58,616 bases of DNA, from contig CAZLWX010000008.1 of the NCBI GenBank assembly GCA_964563295.1, positions 1-58,616 on the forward strand. The letters run 5' to 3'. Numbering within the stretch: position 1 is the stretch's first letter; each line of letters opens with the position of its first letter. The stretch comes from Chryseosolibacter sp964563295. GTDB taxonomy: Bacteria > Bacteroidota > Bacteroidia > Cytophagales > Cyclobacteriaceae. Under the pieces are notes generated by a model. The model was not told where the DNA came from and did no database searches. It saw only the letters and a list, made by a program, of their open reading frames with translations. The position numbers and the translations under genes are program-made. Below are positions 47,068-55,783 of the stretch, piece after piece.

Positions 47068-47934
47068 CTATCGCGTTTCCGAGATCAGCTTTACTCGGGC
47101 ATCGTCAGCGCGGAGCCTGACCTTTGCTTTGCCTCGTGCCAGCAGCACCCGTGTATAGTCATCGCTCTCGCTTAGGGTCTGGAAATCGCCTTGCAGCAAC
47201 ACGCTGCCATCGTCGTGGTCAATGTGAAATTCTCCACCACCTGCAAGAATACGAAGGCTGATGGAACCATCTTCGGACCGGAGAAAGTAGTTGCCGCCGT
47301 CGTCAAGTGCAGTTTCAAGCACGAGATCGCCGTCGTCAAGGGTAGTTGAGATCGAGGAGAAGGCACCTTCGTAAACCTCAACGTCGGAATCGTCGCCGTC
47401 GATATCCAGCATACCTCTGCCTCCGCGCATTCTTATCTTGCCGTCGTCAATCCGAAATGTGAACGCGTCGCCTTTGCAGTCTGTCAGTTCGACATCAGCG
47501 TCATCCAATGACATGGAAATCTTTCCATTCACATTCTTGATGAAGTAATCCCCATCATCTCCACGAATTACCAGGCTCGCTCCTTCCGGCGCTTCTATTT
47601 CAATCTTGTAATCCTCCCGCTGATACGCGATGAATCCGATTGTCAACGACTTCTGATGTTCCCGAATCCGTAGGTTCCCGTCGACAACAGCCACATCGAC
47701 CCTGAATTCTTCCTTTGACGAGTTAAAACCCCCGGTGACGACGTTGCGATCAATCTTCACATGGGCAGTCTTTCGGGCAGAGCCGGTGATAAAAACATTG
47801 GCATCAGACGATATCAGGTCGATCGTCCCATTGGACTTGACGTCATATTCCTCATCAAGGTGAAAATTCCCGTTCTGACCGAAGGCTCCGGTGACCAGTA
47901 CCAGGGTTAAGAAAGCAAGCAGGACATTTTTCAT
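47068..47934 (-). CDS. Exported DUF4097-like beta-helix protein
   Basis: 288 residues from the ATG at 47934, which starts a signal peptide (MKNVLLAFLTLVLVTGAFGQ); an upstream Met adds 11 residues before it. The mature part is a parallel beta structure with a repeat of about 20-22 residues whose turns contain DDG or DGD (SLDDADVELTDC, TFRIDDGKIRM, DIDGDDSDVEV, TTLDDGDLVLE and more). DUF4097/DUF2154-type proteins are adhesin- or sensor-like; the function is unknown. Confidence 0.82.
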   Translation of the reverse strand: MKNVLLAFLTLVLVTGAFGQNGNFHLDEEYDVKSNGTIDLISSDANVFITGSARKTAHVKIDRNVVTGGFNSSKEEFRVDVAVVDGNLRIREHQKSLTIGFIAYQREDYKIEIEAPEGASLVIRGDDGDYFIKNVNGKISMSLDDADVELTDCKGDAFTFRIDDGKIRMRGGRGMLDIDGDDSDVEVYEGAFSSISTTLDDGDLVLETALDDGGNYFLRSEDGSISLRILAGGGEFHIDHDDGSVLLQGDFQTLSESDDYTRVLLARGKAKVRLRADDARVKLISETR

Positions 47935-48004
47935 ACCGGTGGTGTTGGACTTTGCTTTAAGACGCAACTATCGGCCGGTGGGTTGCAACCTCTCCAAAAA
48001 AAGA

Positions 48005-48028
48005 ATCCCCTTCCATTCGGAAAGGGAT
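48005..48028 (-). terminator. Terminator after the LPP20-like lipoprotein gene
   Basis: ATCCCCTTCC and GGAAAGGGAT (48005-48028, ATTC loop) form a stem with one mismatch; on the minus strand TTCTTTTTT follows. It lies 26 bases beyond the lipoprotein stop. Confidence 0.7.
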
Positions 48029-48054
48029 CTTTCGAACTAAACCTGTAAAAACTA

Positions 48055-48606
48055 CTATGAGCCTGAATCTGCCTCGTCCGCCTTCTTCAACTCTTCATCG
48101 ATAATCTTTTCAATCAATTCACGTTGTCGCTCGTTCACTGTCTGATCGACCTTCGCTTGCTTCTTCATGAAACGGAGCATGGCGTTCTTCTTAATCTCAT
48201 AAGCGATGAAGACTGTGTATTTATTGTTCTTGGCATCGAAATATTTTTTTTCGCCAATTTTTCTCAAGTCGGCGATCTCCGTATTCATCACCTGGCGAAC
48301 GAGACTTTGAAATTTGTCGGCGACGTCAGCCGCATTCGCATTCTCGGTTTGCCCGAGATATTGATCCGCCACTTGTTTCATTGTTGTGTTGACCTGACCG
48401 GCGAGCTCAGCCTTGGCATCGATATCGGCCTTGCCACTGGCTATGTTATCCTGAGAGCTTTCACCTTTTCCTGTAGCCCTGAAGAACCGGTTATTCGACT
48501 CATATGCGTTGCCCTGGAAAGGTTCCCTCACCTTCTTACCCAGTGACCCCGAAGAACACGCGGATGCGATGAGCACTACGAGCACGAGAAAATTGCGGGT
48601 TTTCAT
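48055..48606 (-). CDS. LPP20-like lipoprotein
   Basis: 183 residues. A lipoprotein signal ends LIASACSSGS (Cys about 17). A domain with FFRATGKGESSQDNIASGKA and a middle AKAELAGQVNTTMKQVADQYL matches the style of the LPP20 family (surface or periplasmic lipoproteins with an alpha/beta core), then VFIAYEIKKNAML and a helical, Glu/Lys-rich tail. The function is unknown. It lies 33 bases downstream of the methyltransferase gene on the same strand, so read-through from the PKS operon is possible. Confidence 0.75.
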   Translation of the reverse strand: MKTRNFLVLVVLIASACSSGSLGKKVREPFQGNAYESNNRFFRATGKGESSQDNIASGKADIDAKAELAGQVNTTMKQVADQYLGQTENANAADVADKFQSLVRQVMNTEIADLRKIGEKKYFDAKNNKYTVFIAYEIKKNAMLRFMKKQAKVDQTVNERQRELIEKIIDEELKKADEADSGS

Positions 48607-48639
48607 ATTGTGTTGATTTTAAATGTAAATCACGAAAAA

Positions 48640-49359
48640 CTATGCCATTTTTTCGCCTACCCTGGCCACCACCTGCCACCTGAAAGCCCACATCCACCTG
48701 ATGGTGTAGTCCGAAAATCCTGCGTTTTCAAGTATGTACCGGAGATCCTCTCTGCGAAACGCCCGAAGTACCGACATCGGCGCATCAAATCGTACCATCG
48801 CAGACCTGGAGAACAGGCGAGTGAGCAAACGTATCAGGTGATAGGCTGCCCAGTGGCGGTGGATATCGTTGATGACCAGACCTATCCTCAACTGGCCCTT
48901 GAGCTGTCTCAAGAATTCGATCAGTTGCTCATTCGTAAAGTGATGGAAGAACAAGGTCCCCATTGCAATGTCAAATGTTCTACTCTTAAACTCCTCAGAG
49001 AATATATTGACACACTCGAAACTGACCCGGGTGTCGGGACCAGTGCGATCCGTCGCAAACTTCACGATGAAAGGGTTGGCATCGATGCCGGTGAGGTCCA
49101 GTCGGGAGTGGTTGCCTCCCGACCACCTTCGTATCCGCCGGAGCATGTCGCCACCACCGCACCCCAGGTCAACCACGGAAACCGGCCCTGCTGTCGGCGC
49201 CGGGATCAGTTTTCCAAGAGCATTCAGTGTCACGCCGTTCCCGCCCAGAGTCCTGTTGATGAATTCGATTTCCCGCAGTGTCTGAGCAACGACCGGTCCT
49301 TCACAGGCAAGATCATCCATGATCTCCAACTCATCCGATCGCTTTGAATAATCCGGCAT
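48640..49359 (-). CDS. Class I SAM-dependent methyltransferase (type III PKS locus)
   Basis: 239 residues. Motif I is VVDLGCGGGDM (62-72), acidic motif II GIDANPF, and MGTLFFHHFTNEQL the post-motif segment of UbiE-like enzymes. It begins 6 bases after the PKS stop, indicating cotranslation or cotranscription. In known type III PKS loci such as srsABC of Streptomyces griseus, the partner methyltransferase methylates a phenol of the product; a similar O- or C-methylation is inferred here. Confidence 0.88.
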   Translation of the reverse strand: MPDYSKRSDELEIMDDLACEGPVVAQTLREIEFINRTLGGNGVTLNALGKLIPAPTAGPVSVVDLGCGGGDMLRRIRRWSGGNHSRLDLTGIDANPFIVKFATDRTGPDTRVSFECVNIFSEEFKSRTFDIAMGTLFFHHFTNEQLIEFLRQLKGQLRIGLVINDIHRHWAAYHLIRLLTRLFSRSAMVRFDAPMSVLRAFRREDLRYILENAGFSDYTIRWMWAFRWQVVARVGEKMA

Positions 49360-49365
49360 ACGTCG

Positions 49366-50469
49366 CTAGACGCTTTCAATTCTTAGGATCATACTTTCGA
49401 GGGTGAGGCCTGGTCCAAAGGCAAAACTCAGGATGCGCTCCGACTCATTCTTTTTGCTCAGCGACCCGATGAGTTCCTTGAGAACGAACAGCACCGTTGC
49501 CGATGACATGTTGCCGTAACGCTGAAGAACGGAATACGCATGCCGGTTTTGTTCTCTTGTAATTCCAATTTCTTCCTCGATAGCCTGGAGAATTTTCTTT
49601 CCACCGGGATGGATGGCAAAGTGCCCGATGTCGGAAAGTCGCATCGAAATTTTGTCGAGCAAAGATTGTGTAAGTCGTCCGATGCCGCCGCGGATAATAT
49701 CCGGCACGTATGCCGACAGCTTCATTTCAAATCCTACGTCGCCTATTGTCCAGGCCATATCCTGCGCTCCGTCGATCGATAAGTCGTTGTGAAAGCATTC
49801 TGGCCTCAGCCGAAGACTTCCCGCCGACTGGGCTTCCACCAACACCGCGGCTGATCCATCGCCAAAAAGCGCGTTGGCCAGCAGATTATCATACGTGCCT
49901 TCCGGCTGGAAGTGAAGGCTGCACAGTTCAGTACATACAACCAATACGCGGGCCCGCGAATCGCTTCTGCAAAACGCATCAGCAACTTTTAACGCGTTGA
50001 ACGCCGCATAGCAACCCATGAAATTAATAGCAGTCCGTTGGACTGTCAGCGACAGTCCGAGCCTGCGCACAATGTCAATGTCCAATCCGGGTGCGTACAT
50101 CCCCGTACAGCACACGACGATCAGATGGGTCACGTTGGTGATATCGGAATCCGGATAGGCAGAAGTAAGATCCTGTATCGCAGAAACACTCAGGTCGGCG
50201 GCATGTTCGCGAAACACCTGCAGTCTGAACTCCGTCGACGGCAATACCTCAACGGCCTGATCCCTCGGAAAAAAACGAAAGGATGATCCCGGACCGAAGT
50301 CTTCGAGGACACTGTGACGGTAGTCGATACCACTGGCGTTAAAAATAGTTTTGAGCTTGCGACCATCGCCGTTGTTGAGTTCCATAGTCCTCAACATAAA
50401 GTCAGCGATCGTAGCCTGACTAAAACGGTGTTTTGGATTGGCTGTGCCGATGGCCGTGATCAAACTCAT
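49366..50469 (-). CDS. Type III polyketide synthase (chalcone synthase-like)
   Basis: 367 residues. The thiolase-fold catalytic triad is complete: Cys121 in VVCCTGMYAPGLD, His287 in FAIHPGG, Asn320 in RYGNMSSATVLFVL. The C-terminal GFGPG-like loop is FAFGPGLTLE. Type III PKSs extend an acyl-CoA starter with malonyl-CoA to pyrones, resorcinols or related phenols; chain-length and starter cannot be read from the sequence. It heads an operon with the methyltransferase, with divergent UbiA on the other side (50 bases between starts). Confidence 0.93.
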   Translation of the reverse strand: MSLITAIGTANPKHRFSQATIADFMLRTMELNNGDGRKLKTIFNASGIDYRHSVLEDFGPGSSFRFFPRDQAVEVLPSTEFRLQVFREHAADLSVSAIQDLTSAYPDSDITNVTHLIVVCCTGMYAPGLDIDIVRRLGLSLTVQRTAINFMGCYAAFNALKVADAFCRSDSRARVLVVCTELCSLHFQPEGTYDNLLANALFGDGSAAVLVEAQSAGSLRLRPECFHNDLSIDGAQDMAWTIGDVGFEMKLSAYVPDIIRGGIGRLTQSLLDKISMRLSDIGHFAIHPGGKKILQAIEEEIGITREQNRHAYSVLQRYGNMSSATVLFVLKELIGSLSKKNESERILSFAFGPGLTLESMILRIESV

Positions 50470-50519
50470 ACGTTCAATAATAATTCAAAAACCGCTAACT
50501 TGTTCTAAAACCTGGTTTT

Positions 50520-51422
50520 ATGTTCAGTCGTTCCTCGTGGTTGCACGTGCGAATTCCATTCTCGTATTTTTTGCTCCCCATCTTTCTCTTCAGCGTCGCG
50601 ATATCCCCAAATTTCAACGGCCCTCGACTGGCATGGACGTTCTTAATACTTCACTTTCTTTTATATCCTGCGAGCAATGGCTACAACAGCTACTTCGACC
50701 GCGATGAGAAAAGCATCGGAGGGCTTAAGCATCCGCCGCCGGTTTCCAAAGGTCTCTATTTCCTCGCATTGTCAATGGATGCGCTGGCCGTCATACTCGG
50801 TTACATTTTTATCAATTCCACTTTCGCATTGATGCTGCTGGTCTATGGCTTAGTCTCCAAAGCCTACAGCCACCCATCTATTCGCCTAAAGCGTTATGCC
50901 ATCACCGGATGGCTTGTCACCGGATTGTTTCAGGGTTTGTTCACGTTTGTGATGTGCTACGTGGGGATCAATGACTTCGGTATCGAAACAGCGTTGTCCA
51001 CCCGTGTCATTTTTCCCGGGATACTGACCAGTCTCATGCTTTGGGCCAACTATCCACTCACCCAAGTGTACCAACACGAGGAAGACTCGCGACGCGGCGA
51101 CCGGACATTGAGTCTCATGCTCGGCGTCAATGGAACATTTTATTTCAGCGCTGTCTTTTTTACTGTGTCAGCGTCCGCATTTTTCATGTATCTGAAAATC
51201 GAGTTCGCTCTTGGGTATGCTCTCTTTTTTCTGGCGTCCCTTGCCCCGGTGTTGGTGTTCTTTCTCTACTGGTTATTTCGTGTTGGCCGTGACCAAAGCC
51301 GGGCGAATTACCAAAACGCCATGGCCCTTAGCCTGATTTCCTCAACATGCCTGAACGCCTACTTCATATTTTTGTTCCTGGACAGCTCTCAAGTCGCGCA
51401 AGTCATCAAAGCGGGATTTTGA
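50520..51422 (+). CDS. UbiA family prenyltransferase
   Basis: 300 residues with about eight or nine membrane helices. The first Asp-rich motif is NSYFDRDEKS (56-65), and the second is YQHEEDSRRGDRTL (about 181-194), both facing the active site of UbiA enzymes and binding Mg2+/prenyl diphosphate. It is wedged between the PKS (divergent, 50 bases) and the flavoprotein (convergent, 5 bases), so it probably prenylates an aromatic product of this locus, although it may instead serve a quinone or sterol-like side path. Confidence 0.9.
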   Translation: MFSRSSWLHVRIPFSYFLLPIFLFSVAISPNFNGPRLAWTFLILHFLLYPASNGYNSYFDRDEKSIGGLKHPPPVSKGLYFLALSMDALAVILGYIFINSTFALMLLVYGLVSKAYSHPSIRLKRYAITGWLVTGLFQGLFTFVMCYVGINDFGIETALSTRVIFPGILTSLMLWANYPLTQVYQHEEDSRRGDRTLSLMLGVNGTFYFSAVFFTVSASAFFMYLKIEFALGYALFFLASLAPVLVFFLYWLFRVGRDQSRANYQNAMALSLISSTCLNAYFIFLFLDSSQVAQVIKAGF

Positions 51423-51427
51423 ATATT

Positions 51428-52537
51428 TCAAAAAACAGATCCATGTGTGTTTTGCACGATACCATTGGCAATCGGTCTGAAAAAGAGCATGAGATTGACA
51501 GCCATGTTTGATGCGAGCTGGTTTCCGAAAAGTCGCTGCGCCTGCCGCCCTACCCACAGCCTTCGCGCAAAATTCTTTTTCCATTCCAATTCGTACGCCC
51601 GCTCCAACTGCTCCCTTGAAATCCTATTCAGACAGAACTGTGCGACCAGCTCGCCAAGAATCTTGCCGCTATGAATAGCCATCGCCATACCGTTGCCGCA
51701 TAGGGGTGCAATGGTGCCTGCAGCGTCGCCGGCAAACAGTACGTGATCCTCGACTGCGCTTTTACCCTCAAAAGAAACCTCGTTAATCACCTCCGGCTTG
51801 GGTAAAAGGAAGTCAGAATTATCGAAAATGTACCTAAGTAAGGGATTCTTGAAGATTACTTCCGTTTCCAGCGCTGGAATGCTTCGCGTGCGTCGCAAAA
51901 GAGAGCGATGCGCCAGGTAACACAGATTAGCAACTCCCGACTCGACATTGCTGATGCCGCAGTATCCTCCGGGAAAATTATGCAGGGCAATTACGTCCTG
52001 CGGATGATCGGTGCGAACGTGATACTTGACAGCAGCATAGGGAGACCTTCGCCTGGCGATCGCTGGCCTGATAGATGAATCCAACTTTGCGCGTTTGCCG
52101 AATGCCGCGATCACAGCATCTGCCTGGAAGGCCCGGTCCGAGGTCGAGACGGTGAACCGCTCCGCGTCGAAAGCAATTCCATTTACCTCAGTATCAAGAT
52201 AGAATTCCACCCCCCGCTCCAGTGCTTTCTTGTAAAGAAAATGATCGAACGTATAGCGGCTTATTCCAAATCCGCCCAGATCGAGATCGAGCACAGCTTG
52301 TTTTCCGGCTGTCGATGAAAGCTGAAAACGCGTGATTCGGGGAGGAGAAAAATCATGGGGAAAAAGTCCACTTCGTGTTAAAAAAGATGTCGCCTCATTG
52401 GATACATATTCTCCGCAAACGCGGTGGAAAGGGTATGCCTTCTTTTCAAAAATGCGACAGGGGACTCCCGCGCCGGCCAATTGGATCCCTGAAATCAGCC
52501 CCGCGAGACCTCCACCAACTATGATAACGTTTCTCAA
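51428..52537 (-). CDS. FAD-dependent oxidoreductase, geranylgeranyl-reductase family
   Basis: 369 residues. FAD dinucleotide motif GGGLAGL (8-14), the group signature FHRVCGEYVSNEA (about 37-49), and LFAGDAAGTIAPLCGNGMAMA split as GDAAGTIAPLCGNG with the second FAD contact. The family includes geranylgeranyl reductases and aromatic hydroxylases. Next to a type III PKS and methyltransferase the likely role is hydroxylation or reduction of the polyketide or prenyl chain. It reads towards the UbiA gene, ending 5 bases from its stop. Confidence 0.9.
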   Translation of the reverse strand: MRNVIIVGGGLAGLISGIQLAGAGVPCRIFEKKAYPFHRVCGEYVSNEATSFLTRSGLFPHDFSPPRITRFQLSSTAGKQAVLDLDLGGFGISRYTFDHFLYKKALERGVEFYLDTEVNGIAFDAERFTVSTSDRAFQADAVIAAFGKRAKLDSSIRPAIARRRSPYAAVKYHVRTDHPQDVIALHNFPGGYCGISNVESGVANLCYLAHRSLLRRTRSIPALETEVIFKNPLLRYIFDNSDFLLPKPEVINEVSFEGKSAVEDHVLFAGDAAGTIAPLCGNGMAMAIHSGKILGELVAQFCLNRISREQLERAYELEWKKNFARRLWVGRQAQRLFGNQLASNMAVNLMLFFRPIANGIVQNTHGSVF

Positions 52538-52672
52538 ATTGAATAGCGATGTTCAAAATTGACCTGCAACCCCCGCCAATTTATATGAATTGCGAGAAAA
52601 AGCGATTTGGAACAAAATTTGGATAACCTTTTACGTTTAAATATTGTTTATCTACTGTTAGGCTTTACATCT

Positions 52673-53137
52673 ATGACTACCAAATTGACGGACAATGCCG
52701 GACCCCTCCAAGTCCTTCTGATTGGAAACAACCCGATAGACATGAGCAGCACCCTGGAAAAGGTGCAACAGATCCGGGGAAAGAAAGTGGTGACGGAAAT
52801 CGCGTTCGACCTGAAGAGTATCGCCGAACGGGTTAACGCCTTTGACCCGAACTTCATTCTGATCGATGATGACATCGGTAAAGTAGAACTTCAGCAGGCC
52901 ATTTCCTGGTTGAGTGAAAACAGGAAGACCAAAAAGATCCCGATCACTGTCATCAAGAATTCCAATTATGAGGAGTCCTCACCCTCTCTACGCGTCCTCG
53001 ACTTTATTCTGAAGCAGAATTTCTCCGCGGACGGGCTTTATCGAACTATCCTGAATTCGCTGAAATTCGAGCGGACACAACGCCTGTTGTCGCGAGTGTA
53101 TCGTCGAAGAAAAGGACAACACCGGTTGGCATTCTGA
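52673..53137 (+). CDS. Degenerate receiver-domain protein
   Basis: 154 residues from the ATG at 52673; 22 upstream in-frame codons look non-coding. The (beta/alpha)5 pattern of a response regulator receiver is clear (LQVLLIGNNPIDMSSTLEKV, then FILIDDDIGKV with the phosphoacceptor-position Asp), but the acidic pair after strand 1 is replaced by NNP and the Lys-Pro of strand 5 by KQ. It looks like a pseudo-receiver that may not be phosphorylated by the usual route. No output domain; the tail is very basic (RRRKGQHR). No partner kinase is adjacent. Confidence 0.72.
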   Translation: MTTKLTDNAGPLQVLLIGNNPIDMSSTLEKVQQIRGKKVVTEIAFDLKSIAERVNAFDPNFILIDDDIGKVELQQAISWLSENRKTKKIPITVIKNSNYEESSPSLRVLDFILKQNFSADGLYRTILNSLKFERTQRLLSRVYRRRKGQHRLAF

Positions 53138-53138
53138 T

Positions 53139-54371
53139 TCAGATTTGATCTTTCAGCTGAAAGTCCTTTTTGAGCCGTGTGCCCTCGCGCTCAATGGTCA
53201 GGTGTATTCGCTTGCCCGGGCGCAGGTTAAGAATGCCATTAAGAACATTCAGGTTGATCGTGGAGGCGAGTAGTCCGTTGACAGTAAGGATGATATCGCC
53301 TTCCTGAATGCCTGCAAGGTCTGCGGGAGATTGCCCTCTTACACTCGTGATTTCAAACACATCCAGCCTTGCCCCTTTGGCTCTCAGATTGATTCCGCTG
53401 AGGTTATAATGGAATCCTTTCTTGAAGGAGTGGTTTCGTTTCAGGTACATCTGCTCCTTCGGGAAGTTGAATATCACCGTGAATCTGCTCAGCGTTTCAC
53501 CGCCGATTGAGCCGTTGCGTTCAGTCGTACCTACCTTGAGGCTGTCAAAGTAACTATTGGGATCTGGAAAACTGGCGATGGCACCTTTAAGTTCATAGTC
53601 GCCAAGGGAGATACTGGAAATGCGTCCTACTTTTCCGGTTATCTCGCCGCCGAGGCCCCGACCAATAACACTGCTGACGGAATTCATGGGCACGGTTATC
53701 CGGCTATCCGATTCTGGATCGAGCATTAACCCATGGCTCGCGCCGGAATCAACGAGCAATTTTGCCGTAAACTGGGTTCCATCCGCAAGCACGACAGGAG
53801 TTGTAAGATAAGGCTTTGTGTCTTCTATTCGGATCGGTATCATCTTGAATTTCCGCCGGGGCTTGAATCGCTCCGGCATCATCAATGTCAGCATCTTCCT
53901 CTCATAGTCAATCTCGATAATGAAGCGGCTGAACAATTCGTAGCCAAGGATACCGTGAACGTCGGTGCCGAGGTAATTTCTGAGCTCGAGGTAATCTTCT
54001 TCGAGCACCAGCATGGCATGTCCCTTACCCGACACGCCGGGAAGCTCAAGGGAAACGTTGTTGGTGATATAGGCGTCTATCAGTTTCTCGCCGCCCGGGC
54101 CGGCGATGGTATACTTTCGGGAATAGGGAAGATTGAGGATGTCGGTAAAAGACTTTTGCGTAAGAATGGCTGTTCTGACACCGGTGTCCAAAATAAATTT
54201 CAACGGCAACGTGCCGTTCAGAACGACTGGAACAACGACCAGGTTATTGTGTATCTCAATCGGGATTTGGACCTTCGACTTATCGTCGTCAAGTGCAAAT
54301 CCCAATGTCTGACAACAGGCACTGCAGGAAATCTTGAGAAGTAATGCAACTATCACCAGCCTGCCGTACAT
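53139..54371 (-). CDS. Retropepsin-like aspartyl protease with C-terminal PDZ domain
   Basis: 410 residues with a signal peptide (MYGRLVIVALLLKISCSA). Two aspartyl-protease halves carry FILDTGVRT (D62) and LLVDSGASHG (D208), the pair of catalytic Asp. A PDZ domain spans about 325-405 (GQSPADLAGIQEGDIILTVNG). This domain order is common for secreted Bacteroidota proteases of the DUF/PF13650 type. Substrates are unknown. Confidence 0.9.
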   Translation of the reverse strand: MYGRLVIVALLLKISCSACCQTLGFALDDDKSKVQIPIEIHNNLVVVPVVLNGTLPLKFILDTGVRTAILTQKSFTDILNLPYSRKYTIAGPGGEKLIDAYITNNVSLELPGVSGKGHAMLVLEEDYLELRNYLGTDVHGILGYELFSRFIIEIDYERKMLTLMMPERFKPRRKFKMIPIRIEDTKPYLTTPVVLADGTQFTAKLLVDSGASHGLMLDPESDSRITVPMNSVSSVIGRGLGGEITGKVGRISSISLGDYELKGAIASFPDPNSYFDSLKVGTTERNGSIGGETLSRFTVIFNFPKEQMYLKRNHSFKKGFHYNLSGINLRAKGARLDVFEITSVRGQSPADLAGIQEGDIILTVNGLLASTINLNVLNGILNLRPGKRIHLTIEREGTRLKKDFQLKDQI

Positions 54372-54432
54372 AGGGAATCGGTAAGATGCCTTTTTTCAAT
54401 ATAAGACAATTTTCATAGAGAATTCGCTAACG

Positions 54433-54969
54433 CTATTTGCGGGATAATATATCCAGCACTTCTTCGGGCGAGTTTGCAATCTTTAGCACATCACGGTAGG
54501 CGGGATTGAGGAATCCTTCATCCGACATTTTACGCATCTGTTCCAGCAATGGATCGAAGAATCCGAAAAGATTAAGCACCACGACCGGCTGGTGGCTTAT
54601 ACCCAACTGTCTCCAGGTCAAGGTCTCGGCGAGTTCTTCGAGCGTACCCCAGCCGCCGGGCAGCGCCACGAACGCGTCCGCCAGGTGCGCCATTCGTTGC
54701 TTTCGTTCGTGCATGCTACTGACTACCTCCAGCCGGGTAATGCCGTTGTGTCCAACTTCACGCTGGACCAGGAAGTCCGGGATTACCCCGATGACGCTTC
54801 CACCTGCTTGAATTGCTGCATCAGCCAGGACGCCCATAAGGCCGATCTTGCCTCCGCCGTAAATGATTGAAATTCCTGAATGAGCGAACAGAGCGCCAAG
54901 TTTTCCGGCGGAATCAGCATAGTGCGGATTTGTTCCTGTCGCTGACCCGCAGAAAACACAGACGTTCAT
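54433..54969 (-). CDS. LOG family (TIGR00730) nucleoside 5'-monophosphate phosphoribohydrolase
   Basis: 178 residues. The family signature is PGGWGTLEE (104-112), with the nucleotide site YGGGKIGLMG (37-46) and the N-terminal VFCGSATG. LOG enzymes release the base from cytokinin-type or ordinary nucleoside monophosphates. A 41-residue membrane protein gene lies 16 bases upstream on the same strand. Confidence 0.93.
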   Translation of the reverse strand: MNVCVFCGSATGTNPHYADSAGKLGALFAHSGISIIYGGGKIGLMGVLADAAIQAGGSVIGVIPDFLVQREVGHNGITRLEVVSSMHERKQRMAHLADAFVALPGGWGTLEELAETLTWRQLGISHQPVVVLNLFGFFDPLLEQMRKMSDEGFLNPAYRDVLKIANSPEEVLDILSRK

Positions 54970-54985
54970 TCTGCGTTAGATAGCT

Positions 54986-55111
54986 TTAGAATTTGTTGTC
55001 GTGCTTGTTCTTGCTGACCATCTTGTTCGGGAAGATCCATGGCGAAACAATAGCCAGAATAAAAAGGGTAATGACGACAAAAAACGGCATCCAGTCCAGA
55101 ATTAGCTCCAT
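54986..55111 (-). CDS. 41-residue single-pass membrane protein
   Basis: ATG at 55111, TAA at 54986-54988. The product starts MELILDWMPFFVVITLFILA, continues IVSPWIFPNK and ends MVSKNKHDNKF: one hydrophobic helix (about 6-25) with a short basic tail. GAAG lies about 4 bases upstream of the start. It sits 16 bases upstream of the LOG gene on the same strand, so an operon is likely. Its size and helix suggest a regulator or subunit of a membrane complex. Unknown; support is a clean ORF with a membrane segment and tight spacing. Confidence 0.6.
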   Translation of the reverse strand: MELILDWMPFFVVITLFILAIVSPWIFPNKMVSKNKHDNKF

Positions 55112-55228
55112 ATCTTCGGTTTTTGAAGTAGGGGTAAAAATAGGCCGGATTCCTGAAATTTTTGTGAAAAGGACTGAAAATGTTCATAAGTTCAGCAGCC
55201 GTAACGCAGGAATAATCGGTCATCGACC

Positions 55229-55783
55229 ATGAAGAGGTTCTTAATTTTTGTTGCGATTTGCGTAGTGGTCCTGGTGGCCCTGGTAACCATAATTGGTCAA
55301 ATCAAGAAAAGACAGACGAAGTCTCTGAGCCCTGAAGATGAGGTCGTCTTTGAGCAGCGTGACCTGCACATCCGGGTGTTCTACAATCGACCCTATAAGA
55401 AGGGTCGCGTAATCTTCGGCGGCTTGGTCCCTTACGACACCGTTTGGCGCACAGGAGCTAATGAGGCCACAACGTTCGAAACCAACAAGAATCTTAAAAT
55501 CGAAGGAAAGACCTTGCCTGCGGGCAAGTATTCGTTGTGGACCATACCCAGGCCTGAGTCGTGGGTCGTCATCTTCAATTCAGAATACGGGCAGTGGGGC
55601 ATAAACCCGAAAGGCGAGGCGAACCGCGATCCGCAGCGCGATGTCCTGGCCATAAATGCGGCGGCAGTAAAGCTGGATCAGGTCTTTGAGCAGTTCACTA
55701 TTGCCTTTGAAAAAACCGGAGAAGACGCCGAGATGGTGCTGATCTGGGATAAGACGCTCGTCTCCGTTCCTTTCTCTAATTAA
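55229..55783 (+). CDS. DUF2911 family exported or membrane-anchored protein
   Basis: 184 residues. An N-terminal membrane anchor (about 4-23) is followed by the DUF2911 beta-sandwich: VFYNRPYKKGRVIFGGLVPY, WRTGANEATTFETNKN, LPAGKYSLWTIP and VIFNSEYGQWG. The family is almost confined to Bacteroidota and relatives; its function is unknown. Its stop overlaps the stop of the convergent PD40 gene by 4 bases. Confidence 0.92.
   Translation: MKRFLIFVAICVVVLVALVTIIGQIKKRQTKSLSPEDEVVFEQRDLHIRVFYNRPYKKGRVIFGGLVPYDTVWRTGANEATTFETNKNLKIEGKTLPAGKYSLWTIPRPESWVVIFNSEYGQWGINPKGEANRDPQRDVLAINAAAVKLDQVFEQFTIAFEKTGEDAEMVLIWDKTLVSVPFSN

Noticed and set aside
54966..55223. 85-codon minus-strand frame covering the small membrane ORF in another frame
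   Set aside because: Rich in polar and Gln residues, no signal or domain; the in-register 41-residue ORF has a real membrane helix and better spacing.
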